32,729 nucleotides of DNA from Roseburia sp. (GTDB taxonomy: Bacteria; Bacillota; Clostridia; Christensenellales; Pumilibacteraceae), in NCBI GenBank assembly GCA_023665905.1, contig JAMPDA010000020.1:1-32729 (forward strand). The letters are read 5' to 3'. This document shows positions 25,161 through 32,573 of this stretch, in pieces. The notes under the pieces are model-generated. The model was given only the letters and a program-made list of their open reading frames with translations. It searched no databases and was not told the origin of the DNA. Made by a program: the position numbers and the translations under genes. How positions within the stretch are numbered: position 1 is the first letter of the stretch; each line of letters opens with the position of its first letter.

Positions 25161-25189
25161 ATTTTAACACAACGCGCGCCGCATTGCAA
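25161..25189 (-). promoter_or_regulatory. Promoter of the leader ORF-corA transcript
   Basis: Minus strand TTGCAA (25184-25189), 17 bases, TAAAAT (25161-25166) with extended TGT. The expected +1 is about 25154, so the mRNA would start almost on the ribosome site of the leader ORF. Confidence 0.7.
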
Positions 25190-25264
25190 GTTTTTTACGG
25201 ATTTTAAATGCAATAACATTGCCGCTTTGTCACCGCCCGAGCGCCGCGCCTGTAAGCGTCCTAT

Positions 25265-25298
25265 TGAAAATTTTGTGCAAAAGACGCAAAAATTTTCA
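25265..25298. other. Inverted repeat upstream of the ATPase promoter
   Basis: TGAAAATTTT (25265-25274) pairs with AAAATTTTCA (25289-25298), with a further TGC/GCA pair inside after a one-base bulge. It ends 10 bases before the -35 of the DUF4143 ATPase gene and may be an operator or a terminator-like hairpin between divergent genes. Confidence 0.4.
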
Positions 25299-25307
25299 GT
25301 GGAACCG

Positions 25308-25336
25308 TTGACTTCGCTATTTGCATGCGGTATAAT
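25308..25336 (+). promoter_or_regulatory. Promoter of the DUF4143 ATPase gene
   Basis: TTGACT (25308-25313), 17 bases, TATAAT (25331-25336). GGGAG at 25352-25356 serves the ATG at 25363. Confidence 0.85.
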
Positions 25337-25362
25337 ACAAAAGAAATATACGGGAGAGCGCT

Positions 25363-26622
25363 ATGGTCATCAATCGCGATTATTATCTCAGCAAGCTGAT
25401 CGAACACAAAAACAACGGAATGGTCAAGGTCATTACGGGCGTGAGACGTTGCGGCAAGTCCTATCTTTTGAACACCCTGTTTTACGAGCATCTCAAAAAT
25501 ACGGGCGTGCAGGACAGTCACATCATCAAGATAGCGCTGGATGATTACGGGAATAAAGAACTGCTCGATCCCGATAATTTATATTCGTTTGTAAAGACGC
25601 GAATTGCCGATACGGGCAATTATTACATCTTACTCGACGAAATTCAGCTTGTAAAAAACTTCGAGAGCGTAGTCAACGGCTTCCTGCATATCGAAGGCGC
25701 CGACATTTACGTTACGGGCAGCAATTCCAAGTTCCTGTCGAGCGACGTAATAACCGAATTTCGCGGCAGAGGCGACGAGATACGGGTATATCCGCTTTGC
25801 TTTTCCGAGTACTACGAAACGGTCAAAAACGATTTGCCGTTCAATAAAGCCTGGGCACAGTATGCGCGATACGGCGGAATGCCGCTCTGCTTGACAATGA
25901 GGTCGGACGCGGATAAAATCAAGTATCTTACCGGACTGTTTGAAACGACGTATATTGCGGATATCATCAACCGCCACAACCTGCGCGGAAACGCGGAGAT
26001 CAACGAGCTGACTGATATTTTGGCGTCGTCGGTCGGCTCGCCTACCAATCCACTCAAACTGTCAAACACGTTCGGTTCGGAAAAGCGCATCACACTGTCA
26101 GTCAACACGATATCGACATACTTGGACTATTTGCAAGATTCGTTTTTGATAGATAAAGCCGTGCGCTTCGACATTAAGGGCAAACGCTATATAAATACTC
26201 CGTCGAAGTATTATTTCGTTGACGTGGGATTGCGCAACGCGAGGCTCGCCTTCCGTCAAAGAGATGTCGGCGCAATGATGGAAAACATTATTTACAACGA
26301 ATTGAAGCTGCGCGGTTATTCCGTCGATGTCGGCGTGGTCGAAACAAATTCCAAGCAAGACGGCGCTTCGCAAAGAAAACAGTTCGAGATCGATTTTGTG
26401 GTCAATCTCGGTGACAGACGGTATTATATTCAGTCCGCATATGCCATGCCTAACGAAGAAAAGCTCAATCAGGAGCAGGCGTCATTGCTCAACATAGGCG
26501 ACGCGTTCAAAAAAATAATTATCGTGAACGACGAAACGCCTACGGGATATAACGAGCAAGGTATATTGATAGCGACACTGTCCGATTTTCTGATGTCCCC
26601 CGAAAAGACGCTTAATTGGTAA
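25363..26622 (+). CDS. AAA-14/DUF4143 ATPase
   Basis: 419 residues. Walker A GVRRCGKS (26-33), Walker B ILLDE (89-93) and sensor-like TGSNSKFLSSD belong to the AAA_14 group of STAND-like ATPases. The C-terminal DUF4143 region (from about 185) includes NTISTYLDYLQDSFLIDKAVRFD and YYFVDVGLRNAR, and ends in a restriction-endonuclease-like section (FEIDFVVNLGDRRYYIQSAYA) resembling a PD-(D/E)xK core. These proteins are abundant and often strain-variable; their function is poorly known. It is plus-stranded, with its own promoter and terminator, so it is an independent accessory unit. Confidence 0.92.
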   Translation: MVINRDYYLSKLIEHKNNGMVKVITGVRRCGKSYLLNTLFYEHLKNTGVQDSHIIKIALDDYGNKELLDPDNLYSFVKTRIADTGNYYILLDEIQLVKNFESVVNGFLHIEGADIYVTGSNSKFLSSDVITEFRGRGDEIRVYPLCFSEYYETVKNDLPFNKAWAQYARYGGMPLCLTMRSDADKIKYLTGLFETTYIADIINRHNLRGNAEINELTDILASSVGSPTNPLKLSNTFGSEKRITLSVNTISTYLDYLQDSFLIDKAVRFDIKGKRYINTPSKYYFVDVGLRNARLAFRQRDVGAMMENIIYNELKLRGYSVDVGVVETNSKQDGASQRKQFEIDFVVNLGDRRYYIQSAYAMPNEEKLNQEQASLLNIGDAFKKIIIVNDETPTGYNEQGILIATLSDFLMSPEKTLNW

Positions 26623-26650
26623 ACCCGACATAGAAATTACGCAATATAAA

Positions 26651-26683
26651 GGCAGGGCTTCTAAAGAAACCCTGCCCTTTTTT
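26651..26683 (+). terminator. Intrinsic terminator of the ATPase gene
   Basis: GGCAGGG (26651-26657) pairs with CCCTGCC (26670-26676), with TTC/GAA inside, followed by T6. It lies about 30 bases past the stop codon. Confidence 0.9.
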
Positions 26684-26706
26684 GATGTAATGTTAATCCG
26701 TTGTTT

Positions 26707-26934
26707 CTAAACTATCGAGTCGAGGTCGTTGACGAGCTTTTGGAGCTGTTCGCGCTTCACTTCTATCTCGGCGGTGAACGCCCTGAAGTACGACAGCTCC
26801 GACTCGTTCGGCTCGGTGCGGCTTATCAGCGACTCGATAAGCGACGCCTGGGAGCGCGACCGCTTTATCTCGAGTATTTTGATCTCCTCTTCCAAAACGC
26901 GTATTTCGCGCGCGAGCTCTCTTTTAAGCGACAT
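26707..26934 (-). CDS. Small coiled-coil protein coupled to the surface lipoprotein gene
   Basis: 75 residues with heptad-like spacing throughout (REIRVLEEEIKILEIKRSR, then EIEVKREQLQKLVNDLDSIV). No signal peptide, so cytoplasmic. The ATG overlaps the stop of the upstream gene (TAATG) with GGAGG 10 bases before, so it is translationally coupled to the 1470-residue lipoprotein. Family not recognised. It may pair with the coiled-coil cytoplasmic tail of that protein, which is inference from the shared coiled-coil character and coupling. Confidence 0.8.
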   Translation of the reverse strand: MSLKRELAREIRVLEEEIKILEIKRSRSQASLIESLISRTEPNESELSYFRAFTAEIEVKREQLQKLVNDLDSIV

Positions 26935-29900
26935 TATTCGTTATCCTCCGTGGTTTCGTTTTCGGGTTTTTGTGTTTCCTTTTCGGGTTTTTGTGTTTCC
27001 TTTTCGGGGTTTTGAGTTTGCGCGGCGTCGGCGGTTTTGGCGGCGCGGGCGCGGATAGCGCTTGCGCGCGACTTCATTGCTTCGGCTTTGCTGTTCAGCG
27101 CGGCGGCGCGACGCTCGGTGTCGCTCGCGCGCTTTTCGAGCGCGGTGGCGCGTTCCTCGGGCGTTTTCGCCGCTTTGGCGAGCGCTTCCGCCCTGCGCTC
27201 GGCTTTTTGCCGTTCCTTCTCCTCGGCTTTTTCCTGCTCCGCGGCTTCCTGCGCGTCGCGCGCTTCGGCTTCCGCTATGGACGCATTGGCGTACGCCGTG
27301 ACCTGTCCGGCGCGGACGGCGGCTATCGTTGCGTCGATATCCGCTTTGGCGCGAATGGCGACGACCATCTTTTGCGACAGCAGGCTGAACACGCCCTTTT
27401 TGTGCAGTATGAATATCACGAGCGCGGCAACGCCGAGCGCGCATATTACGATAAGCACGACCGCCCACCAGGGCAAGCCCGTCTTTTGTATGCGCGCTTC
27501 GAACACGCGGAACACCGCAGTATCGCTGAGCGCGGTGTAATTGTTTGTGCCGTCCACCGTCGCCGTTATGTAGTACGATCCGACGGAAAGCTCGCCGAGC
27601 TTATTGACGCCGCCCGTTTCGTACACCACCTCGTCGCCCGAAGCGGAGCGTATGACGATGTGCACGTCCTCGCCGAAGCGAGCGACGGCTACGGGCATAT
27701 TCACTTCCTCGTCATACTCACCGATATAGAAGTCCTTGAGCGACGGCGCGGTCGTCCAATAGTTGTGCGCCTGCGTGACCTCGAAAGGCACGTACTCCGT
27801 CGCGATCGCCGTGTAGCAGGTCGTTTCTTCCACCCACACCGCGAGCGTGTAACTGCCGACGGGAAGCTTGTTGAGCGCGTCCGAAACAGCCTGAGAATTC
27901 ACCTTCCAGCGCATGCCGTCCGCTTCGCCCGACACGAGCTCCACCGCGATATCCGCAAGCGATTGGCTCACCGTCGTAACGGGCTGTCTGTCGCCGCCGA
28001 GCACCGAAACATGCACTTTCTGTCCGTCGAACAGGTACGCGGGCGACGCCGACACCGACGCGTGCTCCGCAGAGAATCCGCCGAACGACCACCAGACCAC
28101 GCTCGGCGCGCTCGTCCAGTCGTTGACGGCCTGCGTTATAATGAACTGCTCCTGCAAGACGCCAGTATAATTGCCCTTGAACGACACCGTCGCGGTGGCG
28201 GCTCCGCCTATTATCGCGCCGCTCGCGCTCGTGCCGTCGCTGTACGTCACGTCGTAATCGACGCCCTCGGTGAGCGTGACGCCGCCCTCGAACACGACCG
28301 TTACGTCGGGCGTTTTGGCGGCGCCGTCGTACACGAGCCCTGCCGTGGAAAGCGATATCGCGACGTTCTGCGACGTTACGGCGACGCTGCCGATATTGAC
28401 GGCAATGCCCTGATCGCCTATCGCGTAATTGTCCGTGCCGGTCAGCACAAGGCTGTAAATGCCGGCGCTGTCGAGCTTGAGCGTTCCGCCGCCTGCGAGC
28501 GTAACTTTGTACGCGCCGATATCGTTCTTTGTTATCGTGCTGTCCAGCCTGCTCGCTATGCCGTCCGCGTACGCGTACTTTTTGGGCTCGTCGCCCGTAA
28601 CGCCGTCGCCGGCGAGCGTGAGCTCGGCGCGAACGTAATTGGTCTTATCTACGTACACGCCGGGCGTGTATACGAGCGGGATCTCGGCGCCGGTCGCGTT
28701 CTTCCACTGCGTGCCGTCGAAATATTGCCACACGGCGGTGTAGTACGTGCCGCCGCTCGCCGTTATCGTAAACGGAACGCGCTTGACGCCCGTGTACTTG
28801 CCCGTGAACTCGATTACAATATTGCCCGTTCCGGCATTGACGTTGTTTTCGTGATCGACGGTATAGTCGGCGCCGAGCGTCAGCGTGTCGCCGCCGTACT
28901 CGACGCTCGATATCGCCGGCGTCTTTGCCGTGCCGTCGTACGCGTACTGCAATACGTCGTCTTCGGCGGTTATCGCCACGCCGTCGTCATCCGAAAGATC
29001 GCGCGGCGCAATGACTACGACAAACTTGTACGTTCTGCCGCCGAGCGTGTAGGAAAGCTCGTAACTGCCGACGTCCGCCATATCGCCTGCGTCGTCGTCG
29101 AAATCGACAGGCTCGCCGTCGTAAGTGAGGCTCGCCGCAGCCGAATAGTCCTTGATGTATTCGAATGTCGCGCCGTACACATCGGGCGCGGCGGTCATGG
29201 TTATGTCCGTAGGGTCGTCGCCGTAGCCTGCCGAAAACTCGAACTCATGATCGATAACGACCAAATTTCCGCTGCCGTCGACTGCGACAACGCCCGAGCC
29301 GCTTTCGATATAGAAGTATTTGCTCGGGTCTATGACATAATTATAACCCGTTTCGCTGTCGGCGTCGTTGTTGAACTTGGCGTAATTCTGCAAACTGTTG
29401 ACGTTCGCTATACCGATATGCGCGCCGTCCTCGAGCTCGCCGACGACATCTAACCGATTGACACCGATGTTGCGTTCATTTGCGCCCGTCATATTGCCGC
29501 TTATTACCGGATCGCCGTACAGTTTAAATTTTCCGGCTATATATATGCCTGCTTTCGAGTCGGAGGTATTGTCTACTATGCTTCCGCCGCAAATAGTCAC
29601 ATCGCTACTCCAATTTATATCGCTCAAAGCGCCTGCTGTTTCGCCATAATTACCGGATATTTCGCCACCTTCCATACGAAATGTCGCATCATAAAGCACC
29701 ACTCCTCCGATGCCGCTATTTCCGTTGTTATTTGATATCGTTCCACCGCTTATAACACATTCAAGTTCATCCGATATACTCCATACATTGTCAAGCGACA
29801 ACCCGCCGCATATAAAATCCTCTATACTTGAGCTGTAATCAGCCACCAACTCTGCCTCATTACCGCTTATCTCGCCGCCTGACATGGAAAAACTCACACC

Positions 29901-31346
29901 TTTGCATGCAACACCTACTGCTCCATAACCGTCGGAAACATATTTCGCATGGTTATTTTTTACATAACCGGACTGTATATCAAGCCTACCAAGAACACAG
30001 CTGACACCTGCCGCAATTATTTCAAAACCGCCAAAGTCATTGTTAAAGCCATCATTAGCCACATTTTCTATAAATGTCGCAAAATATTCGTCTACACACG
30101 CGTTATCGGTAATGGTCGCACCGCCAAGTGTAACATCGCTGTTGTCTGCAATGACACCGCAAAGATTATTGGATATCTCGCCGCCGAGGAGATTTATCGT
30201 GCTCCCCACCGCAAGCACACCACTGCGATCGCCGCAGCCGAAAATCTTGCCGCTTTTCATCGCGAACTCGCCGTCCGCTATGTTCACTCCGCCGTCCGCA
30301 ACGATTCCGCCGTCGAGCGTCAAAGCCGTCTTGTTTACACCGGCGGCGTTTTTGACTATCGAGCCGTTCTCGCCTATATACAGCGGCGCGCCGACTGCCG
30401 AATCGACAAACACGCCCGAGCTCGCTACAGAATCGTACATCGGCGTATATGTAACACGAGAAGCGCTGGAAATACTTGTACTGTAATATGTATAATTGTT
30501 GCCGTAAATCGTACCGCCGGTTACGAAAAGTCCCGTATCGGCAGAGCCGGCTGCATCCACGCCCACGCTTATGCCGCCACCTATGCGGTCGGCACGATAA
30601 TACGTATCATATGAATTCAAATAATTATATCTGTTATATCCGCCGGTGATGACGCCGCCGGTGACTTCCGCCGTCGTTTCGCCGTCGTCGTCTGTGTATG
30701 TATAGAGCGCGACGTCCTGCTCCTTGTGTTCTTTAGTCGGCATGCTGTCCGCGATCTCGAGACCGCAGTTATAGCCGTAAATTACCTGACCGTACCACTG
30801 CACCTCGTCGGTAAGCGCTCTATCTATTACGCAGCCGTTGAGATCGAGCTTTACGTACATGCCTTGCGGCACTTCTATCCTGCCGTACGGGAACGCCTGT
30901 TCGTCGCCGAAAGACGTCAACAGCTCGATATCCTTATCCGACTGAAACTCGTTTTTGCCTATAGCGACGCGCGCGGTGGGCTGCGCCACCCAGTCGGACG
31001 CTAACTTTACGCACACCGCGCTCTGCGCCGACGTCTGCTCCGACATCGCCTTCGTCCAGCCGACGTCGTGACGGCTGAACGTGTACACGTTGCCGTCCGC
31101 GTCGTAGCGGTACACGCCGTACTTTTCAGCGTCGCCGTCCACGGCGAGCGCCGTTGGCGAGTTTTCGAGCGCTTCGTCGCCGATGACGTACGTCACCGTT
31201 GCGATGTACGAGGCGGCAGCCGTCTTTTGCTCGGACGCGCGCTTTTGTCCTTCCGCTTTATAAGCCGAAGAACAGCCCGATAAAGCAAAAGCGCTCATCA
31301 AAATTCCGAGCGCGGCAGTAAAAGATAAAACCGATTTTTTTAACAC
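26934..31346 (-). CDS. Very large surface lipoprotein: beta-helix, Ig-like repeats, C-terminal membrane helix and coiled-coil tail
   Basis: 1470 residues. Signal peptide with lipobox LSGC (Cys 25). From about 150 to 680, short repeated strands of the kind GGEISGN / GGTISNN mark a right-handed beta-helix. Then come at least two copies of an Ig-like repeat (YDGTAKTP...YTGV..PFTIT and YDGAAKTP...YTGVLQEQFIIT) and two domains starting WTSAPS and WTTAPS. A single membrane helix (WWAVVLIVICALGVAALVIFIL) near residue 1290 precedes a ~160-residue Ala/Glu/Lys/Arg-rich coiled-coil tail ending in PEKETQK repeats. The protein would be anchored at both ends, by lipid outside and by a helix, with the tail inside. 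A role as adhesin or cell-surface scaffold is inferred. GTG start at 31346, AAGGAG 6 bases upstream. Confidence 0.85.
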   Translation of the reverse strand: MLKKSVLSFTAALGILMSAFALSGCSSAYKAEGQKRASEQKTAAASYIATVTYVIGDEALENSPTALAVDGDAEKYGVYRYDADGNVYTFSRHDVGWTKAMSEQTSAQSAVCVKLASDWVAQPTARVAIGKNEFQSDKDIELLTSFGDEQAFPYGRIEVPQGMYVKLDLNGCVIDRALTDEVQWYGQVIYGYNCGLEIADSMPTKEHKEQDVALYTYTDDDGETTAEVTGGVITGGYNRYNYLNSYDTYYRADRIGGGISVGVDAAGSADTGLFVTGGTIYGNNYTYYSTSISSASRVTYTPMYDSVASSGVFVDSAVGAPLYIGENGSIVKNAAGVNKTALTLDGGIVADGGVNIADGEFAMKSGKIFGCGDRSGVLAVGSTINLLGGEISNNLCGVIADNSDVTLGGATITDNACVDEYFATFIENVANDGFNNDFGGFEIIAAGVSCVLGRLDIQSGYVKNNHAKYVSDGYGAVGVACKGVSFSMSGGEISGNEAELVADYSSSIEDFICGGLSLDNVWSISDELECVISGGTISNNNGNSGIGGVVLYDATFRMEGGEISGNYGETAGALSDINWSSDVTICGGSIVDNTSDSKAGIYIAGKFKLYGDPVISGNMTGANERNIGVNRLDVVGELEDGAHIGIANVNSLQNYAKFNNDADSETGYNYVIDPSKYFYIESGSGVVAVDGSGNLVVIDHEFEFSAGYGDDPTDITMTAAPDVYGATFEYIKDYSAAASLTYDGEPVDFDDDAGDMADVGSYELSYTLGGRTYKFVVVIAPRDLSDDDGVAITAEDDVLQYAYDGTAKTPAISSVEYGGDTLTLGADYTVDHENNVNAGTGNIVIEFTGKYTGVKRVPFTITASGGTYYTAVWQYFDGTQWKNATGAEIPLVYTPGVYVDKTNYVRAELTLAGDGVTGDEPKKYAYADGIASRLDSTITKNDIGAYKVTLAGGGTLKLDSAGIYSLVLTGTDNYAIGDQGIAVNIGSVAVTSQNVAISLSTAGLVYDGAAKTPDVTVVFEGGVTLTEGVDYDVTYSDGTSASGAIIGGAATATVSFKGNYTGVLQEQFIITQAVNDWTSAPSVVWWSFGGFSAEHASVSASPAYLFDGQKVHVSVLGGDRQPVTTVSQSLADIAVELVSGEADGMRWKVNSQAVSDALNKLPVGSYTLAVWVEETTCYTAIATEYVPFEVTQAHNYWTTAPSLKDFYIGEYDEEVNMPVAVARFGEDVHIVIRSASGDEVVYETGGVNKLGELSVGSYYITATVDGTNNYTALSDTAVFRVFEARIQKTGLPWWAVVLIVICALGVAALVIFILHKKGVFSLLSQKMVVAIRAKADIDATIAAVRAGQVTAYANASIAEAEARDAQEAAEQEKAEEKERQKAERRAEALAKAAKTPEERATALEKRASDTERRAAALNSKAEAMKSRASAIRARAAKTADAAQTQNPEKETQKPEKETQKPENETTEDNE
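26959..27000 (-). repeat. 21 bp tandem repeat inside the lipoprotein gene tail
   Basis: Two exact 21-base copies (26959-26979, 26980-27000) and a degraded third encode the PEKETQK heptapeptides. In-frame period, so copy number could vary without breaking the gene. Confidence 0.85.
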
Positions 31347-31378
31347 ATTAAACTCCTTGTGCTTTTTTCATTCGAGGA

Positions 31379-31410
31379 ACATTTTTGCCCGCTTGCGGGA
31401 GCAAAAATGT
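31379..31410 (-). other. Leader hairpin upstream of the surface lipoprotein gene
   Basis: ACATTTTTG (31379-31387) with CAAAAATGT (31402-31410), and CCCGC/GCGGG inside, form a 14 bp stem with a two-base bulge. No T tract follows on either strand, so it looks like a structured leader element rather than a terminator. I find no clear promoter for the lipoprotein gene in this interval. Confidence 0.45.
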
Positions 31411-31425
31411 GACGACGACAAATTT

Positions 31426-31571
31426 GGTGTAATACCCCGCCGCTTGCGGCGGAACACCCGTAGGGTGCTCCAGGGCAAGCATACGCACAATTACAAGCGA
31501 GAACGTAAGCAATGCTTCGTGCAACATTCGGTTACCGTGTGAGTACAGGGCTTGCCCTGGGGTATAATACC
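31426..31571. mobile_element. Possible 146 bp MITE-like structured element
   Basis: The ends GGTGTAATACCCC (31426-31438) and GGGGTATAATACC (31559-31571) are imperfect inverted repeats. Inside, CCAGGGCAAGC (31470-31480) and GCTTGCCCTGG (31550-31560) pair perfectly, and two small hairpins (GCCGC/GCGGC and CACCC/GGGTG) lie in the left arm. AATTT flanks both sides (31421-31425, 31573-31577), as a target duplication would. No ORF inside. A structured RNA is the alternative reading. Confidence 0.4.
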
Positions 31572-31634
31572 GAATTTATTTGCCTGCAATATCAATAACG
31601 ATCGACACTCTTTCATTACATTTAGAGCAGCCAT

Positions 31635-31662
31635 TTGTTTTTGTTGTTGAAACGGGTATAAT
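31635..31662 (+). promoter_or_regulatory. Promoter of the small XRE regulator
   Basis: TATAAT at 31657-31662 is clear; the best -35 is TTGTTT (31635-31640) at 16 bases. The expected +1 (about 31669) falls on the first palindrome. Confidence 0.6.
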
Positions 31663-31667
31663 TAGTC

Positions 31668-31747
31668 AAGAAGATTTCTTCTTGCATATGGATATGATTT
31701 TACAAGAAGATTTCTTCTTTGTCAAGCATTTTAAGAAGTTTTCTTCC
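31668..31747 (+). promoter_or_regulatory. Three operator-like palindromes between promoter and XRE gene
   Basis: AAGAAGATTTCTTCTT occurs identically at 31668-31683 and 31704-31719, and a degenerate third copy (AAGAAGTTTTCTTCC) at 31733-31747. All lie in the transcribed leader. They are candidate binding sites for the XRE protein itself, or RNA hairpins. Confidence 0.55.
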
Positions 31748-31758
31748 AAAATATTATT

Positions 31759-31968
31759 ATGGTCACCACCGTAAGTCAAAGAATACGTGAATTGCGCAAC
31801 GAACGCGGACTGTCCCAGAAAGCGCTCGCCAAGCAGATAGGCGTGAGCCAAAAGGCGATCGACTATTGGGAACGACATGTCAACGAGCCCAAAGCAAGCT
31901 ATGTTGTGGCGCTCGCCGATTTCTTTCAGGTTTCCGCGGACTTTTTGCTCGGTCGAAACGAGTGGTGA
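31759..31968 (+). CDS. Small XRE-family transcriptional regulator
   Basis: 69 residues, essentially only a helix-turn-helix domain (IRELRNERGLSQKALAKQIGVSQKAIDYWERH), ending VSADFLLGRNEW as in many phage-type and element-borne regulators. Binding to its own leader palindromes is probable. The ATG has no recognisable ribosome site (A/T-rich upstream), which is unusual here and suggests weak or specially controlled translation. It stands alone on the plus strand. Confidence 0.85.
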   Translation: MVTTVSQRIRELRNERGLSQKALAKQIGVSQKAIDYWERHVNEPKASYVVALADFFQVSADFLLGRNEW

Positions 31969-32040
31969 ATATCGCGGGCAACGGCGATATTTGGGTGGGT
32001 AGCGGCGAAGCGTAGCCGCGCGGGCGTTGCCGCGCGGCGT
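31968..32040 (+). other. GC-rich hairpins downstream of the XRE gene
   Basis: AATATCGC (31968-31975) pairs with GCGATATT (31984-31991), followed by TTT, a possible weak terminator. It is followed by a very GC-rich stretch with GCGGC/GCCGC and CCGCGCGG palindromes. No gene is seen. Confidence 0.35.
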
Positions 32041-32096
32041 TACGACTTTAGGTAGGCCGTTATCCGCTTGCCGGTTTAATTATGCAAAAAATATGT

Positions 32097-32123
32097 AAAA
32101 GCACGGCGTGCCGTGCTTTTTTT
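32097..32123 (+). terminator. Intrinsic terminator
   Basis: AAAAGCACGGC (32097-32107) and GCCGTGCTTTT (32110-32120), an 11 bp stem with T7. It serves the XRE transcript and, having A4 at its other side, could also stop minus-strand transcription. Confidence 0.85.
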
Positions 32124-32175
32124 GTATACTGCCGGCAACAAACCGCCGCAGAACCACGCGGCACAACCACCGTCA

Positions 32176-32559
32176 TGTCATCTCGACCAAGCATTGCGAA
32201 GCAATGCGCGTGGAGAGATCCAGGCGATCCGCCGCAGAATGGTAAAGCTGTTCCTTTGGCGGTGCGCGGCTTGCGCCGCTGGATTTCTCCGCTCCGCTCG
32301 CTATCGCTCGCTCCGGTCGAAATGACAAGGAGCTGATTGGAGTGCACGGCATTGGGTGAAGCACCCAAACCACCGTCTTGTCACCTCGAGCGAGGTCGAG
32401 AGGTCTTTGGCGTAGCCGCAAAGTTGCACAGCCGTACACGCCACACCTTTTCACTTTTCCTTATTGCATATTAACTTCGCGACGCACGCGTCGCAGTGCG
32501 CGCAAAGCCGCTGGATTTCTCCGCTACGCTCGCTATCGCTCGCTCCGGTCGAAATGACA
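32176..32559. repeat. Interspersed repeat block VII (four units)
   Basis: Units: 32176-32236 (-, ATCTC stem), 32264-32327 (+), 32379-32420 (-, ACCTC/GAGGT stem, short interior), 32496-32559 (+). The AGTGAAGATG-type module is here in reverse orientation (near 32447-32470 and 32570-32580). No gene is supported between 31969 and 32573. Confidence 0.85.
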
Positions 32560-32573
32560 TGAAGGGGAAATCT

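Noticed and set aside
26970..29453. An 827-codon open frame on the plus strand
   Set aside because: Antisense to the giant lipoprotein. The composition is typical of a shadow frame and it has no ribosome site or promoter.
31426..31571. Integron attC site or riboswitch
   Set aside because: No integrase or attC R-box motifs are seen, and the fold matches no riboswitch class I recognise. MITE-like or structured leader is the most that can be said.
31580..31774. 64-codon ORF repeating QEDFF
   Set aside because: It only translates the palindromic operator repeats and the promoter of the XRE gene, and would need a TTG start without a ribosome site.
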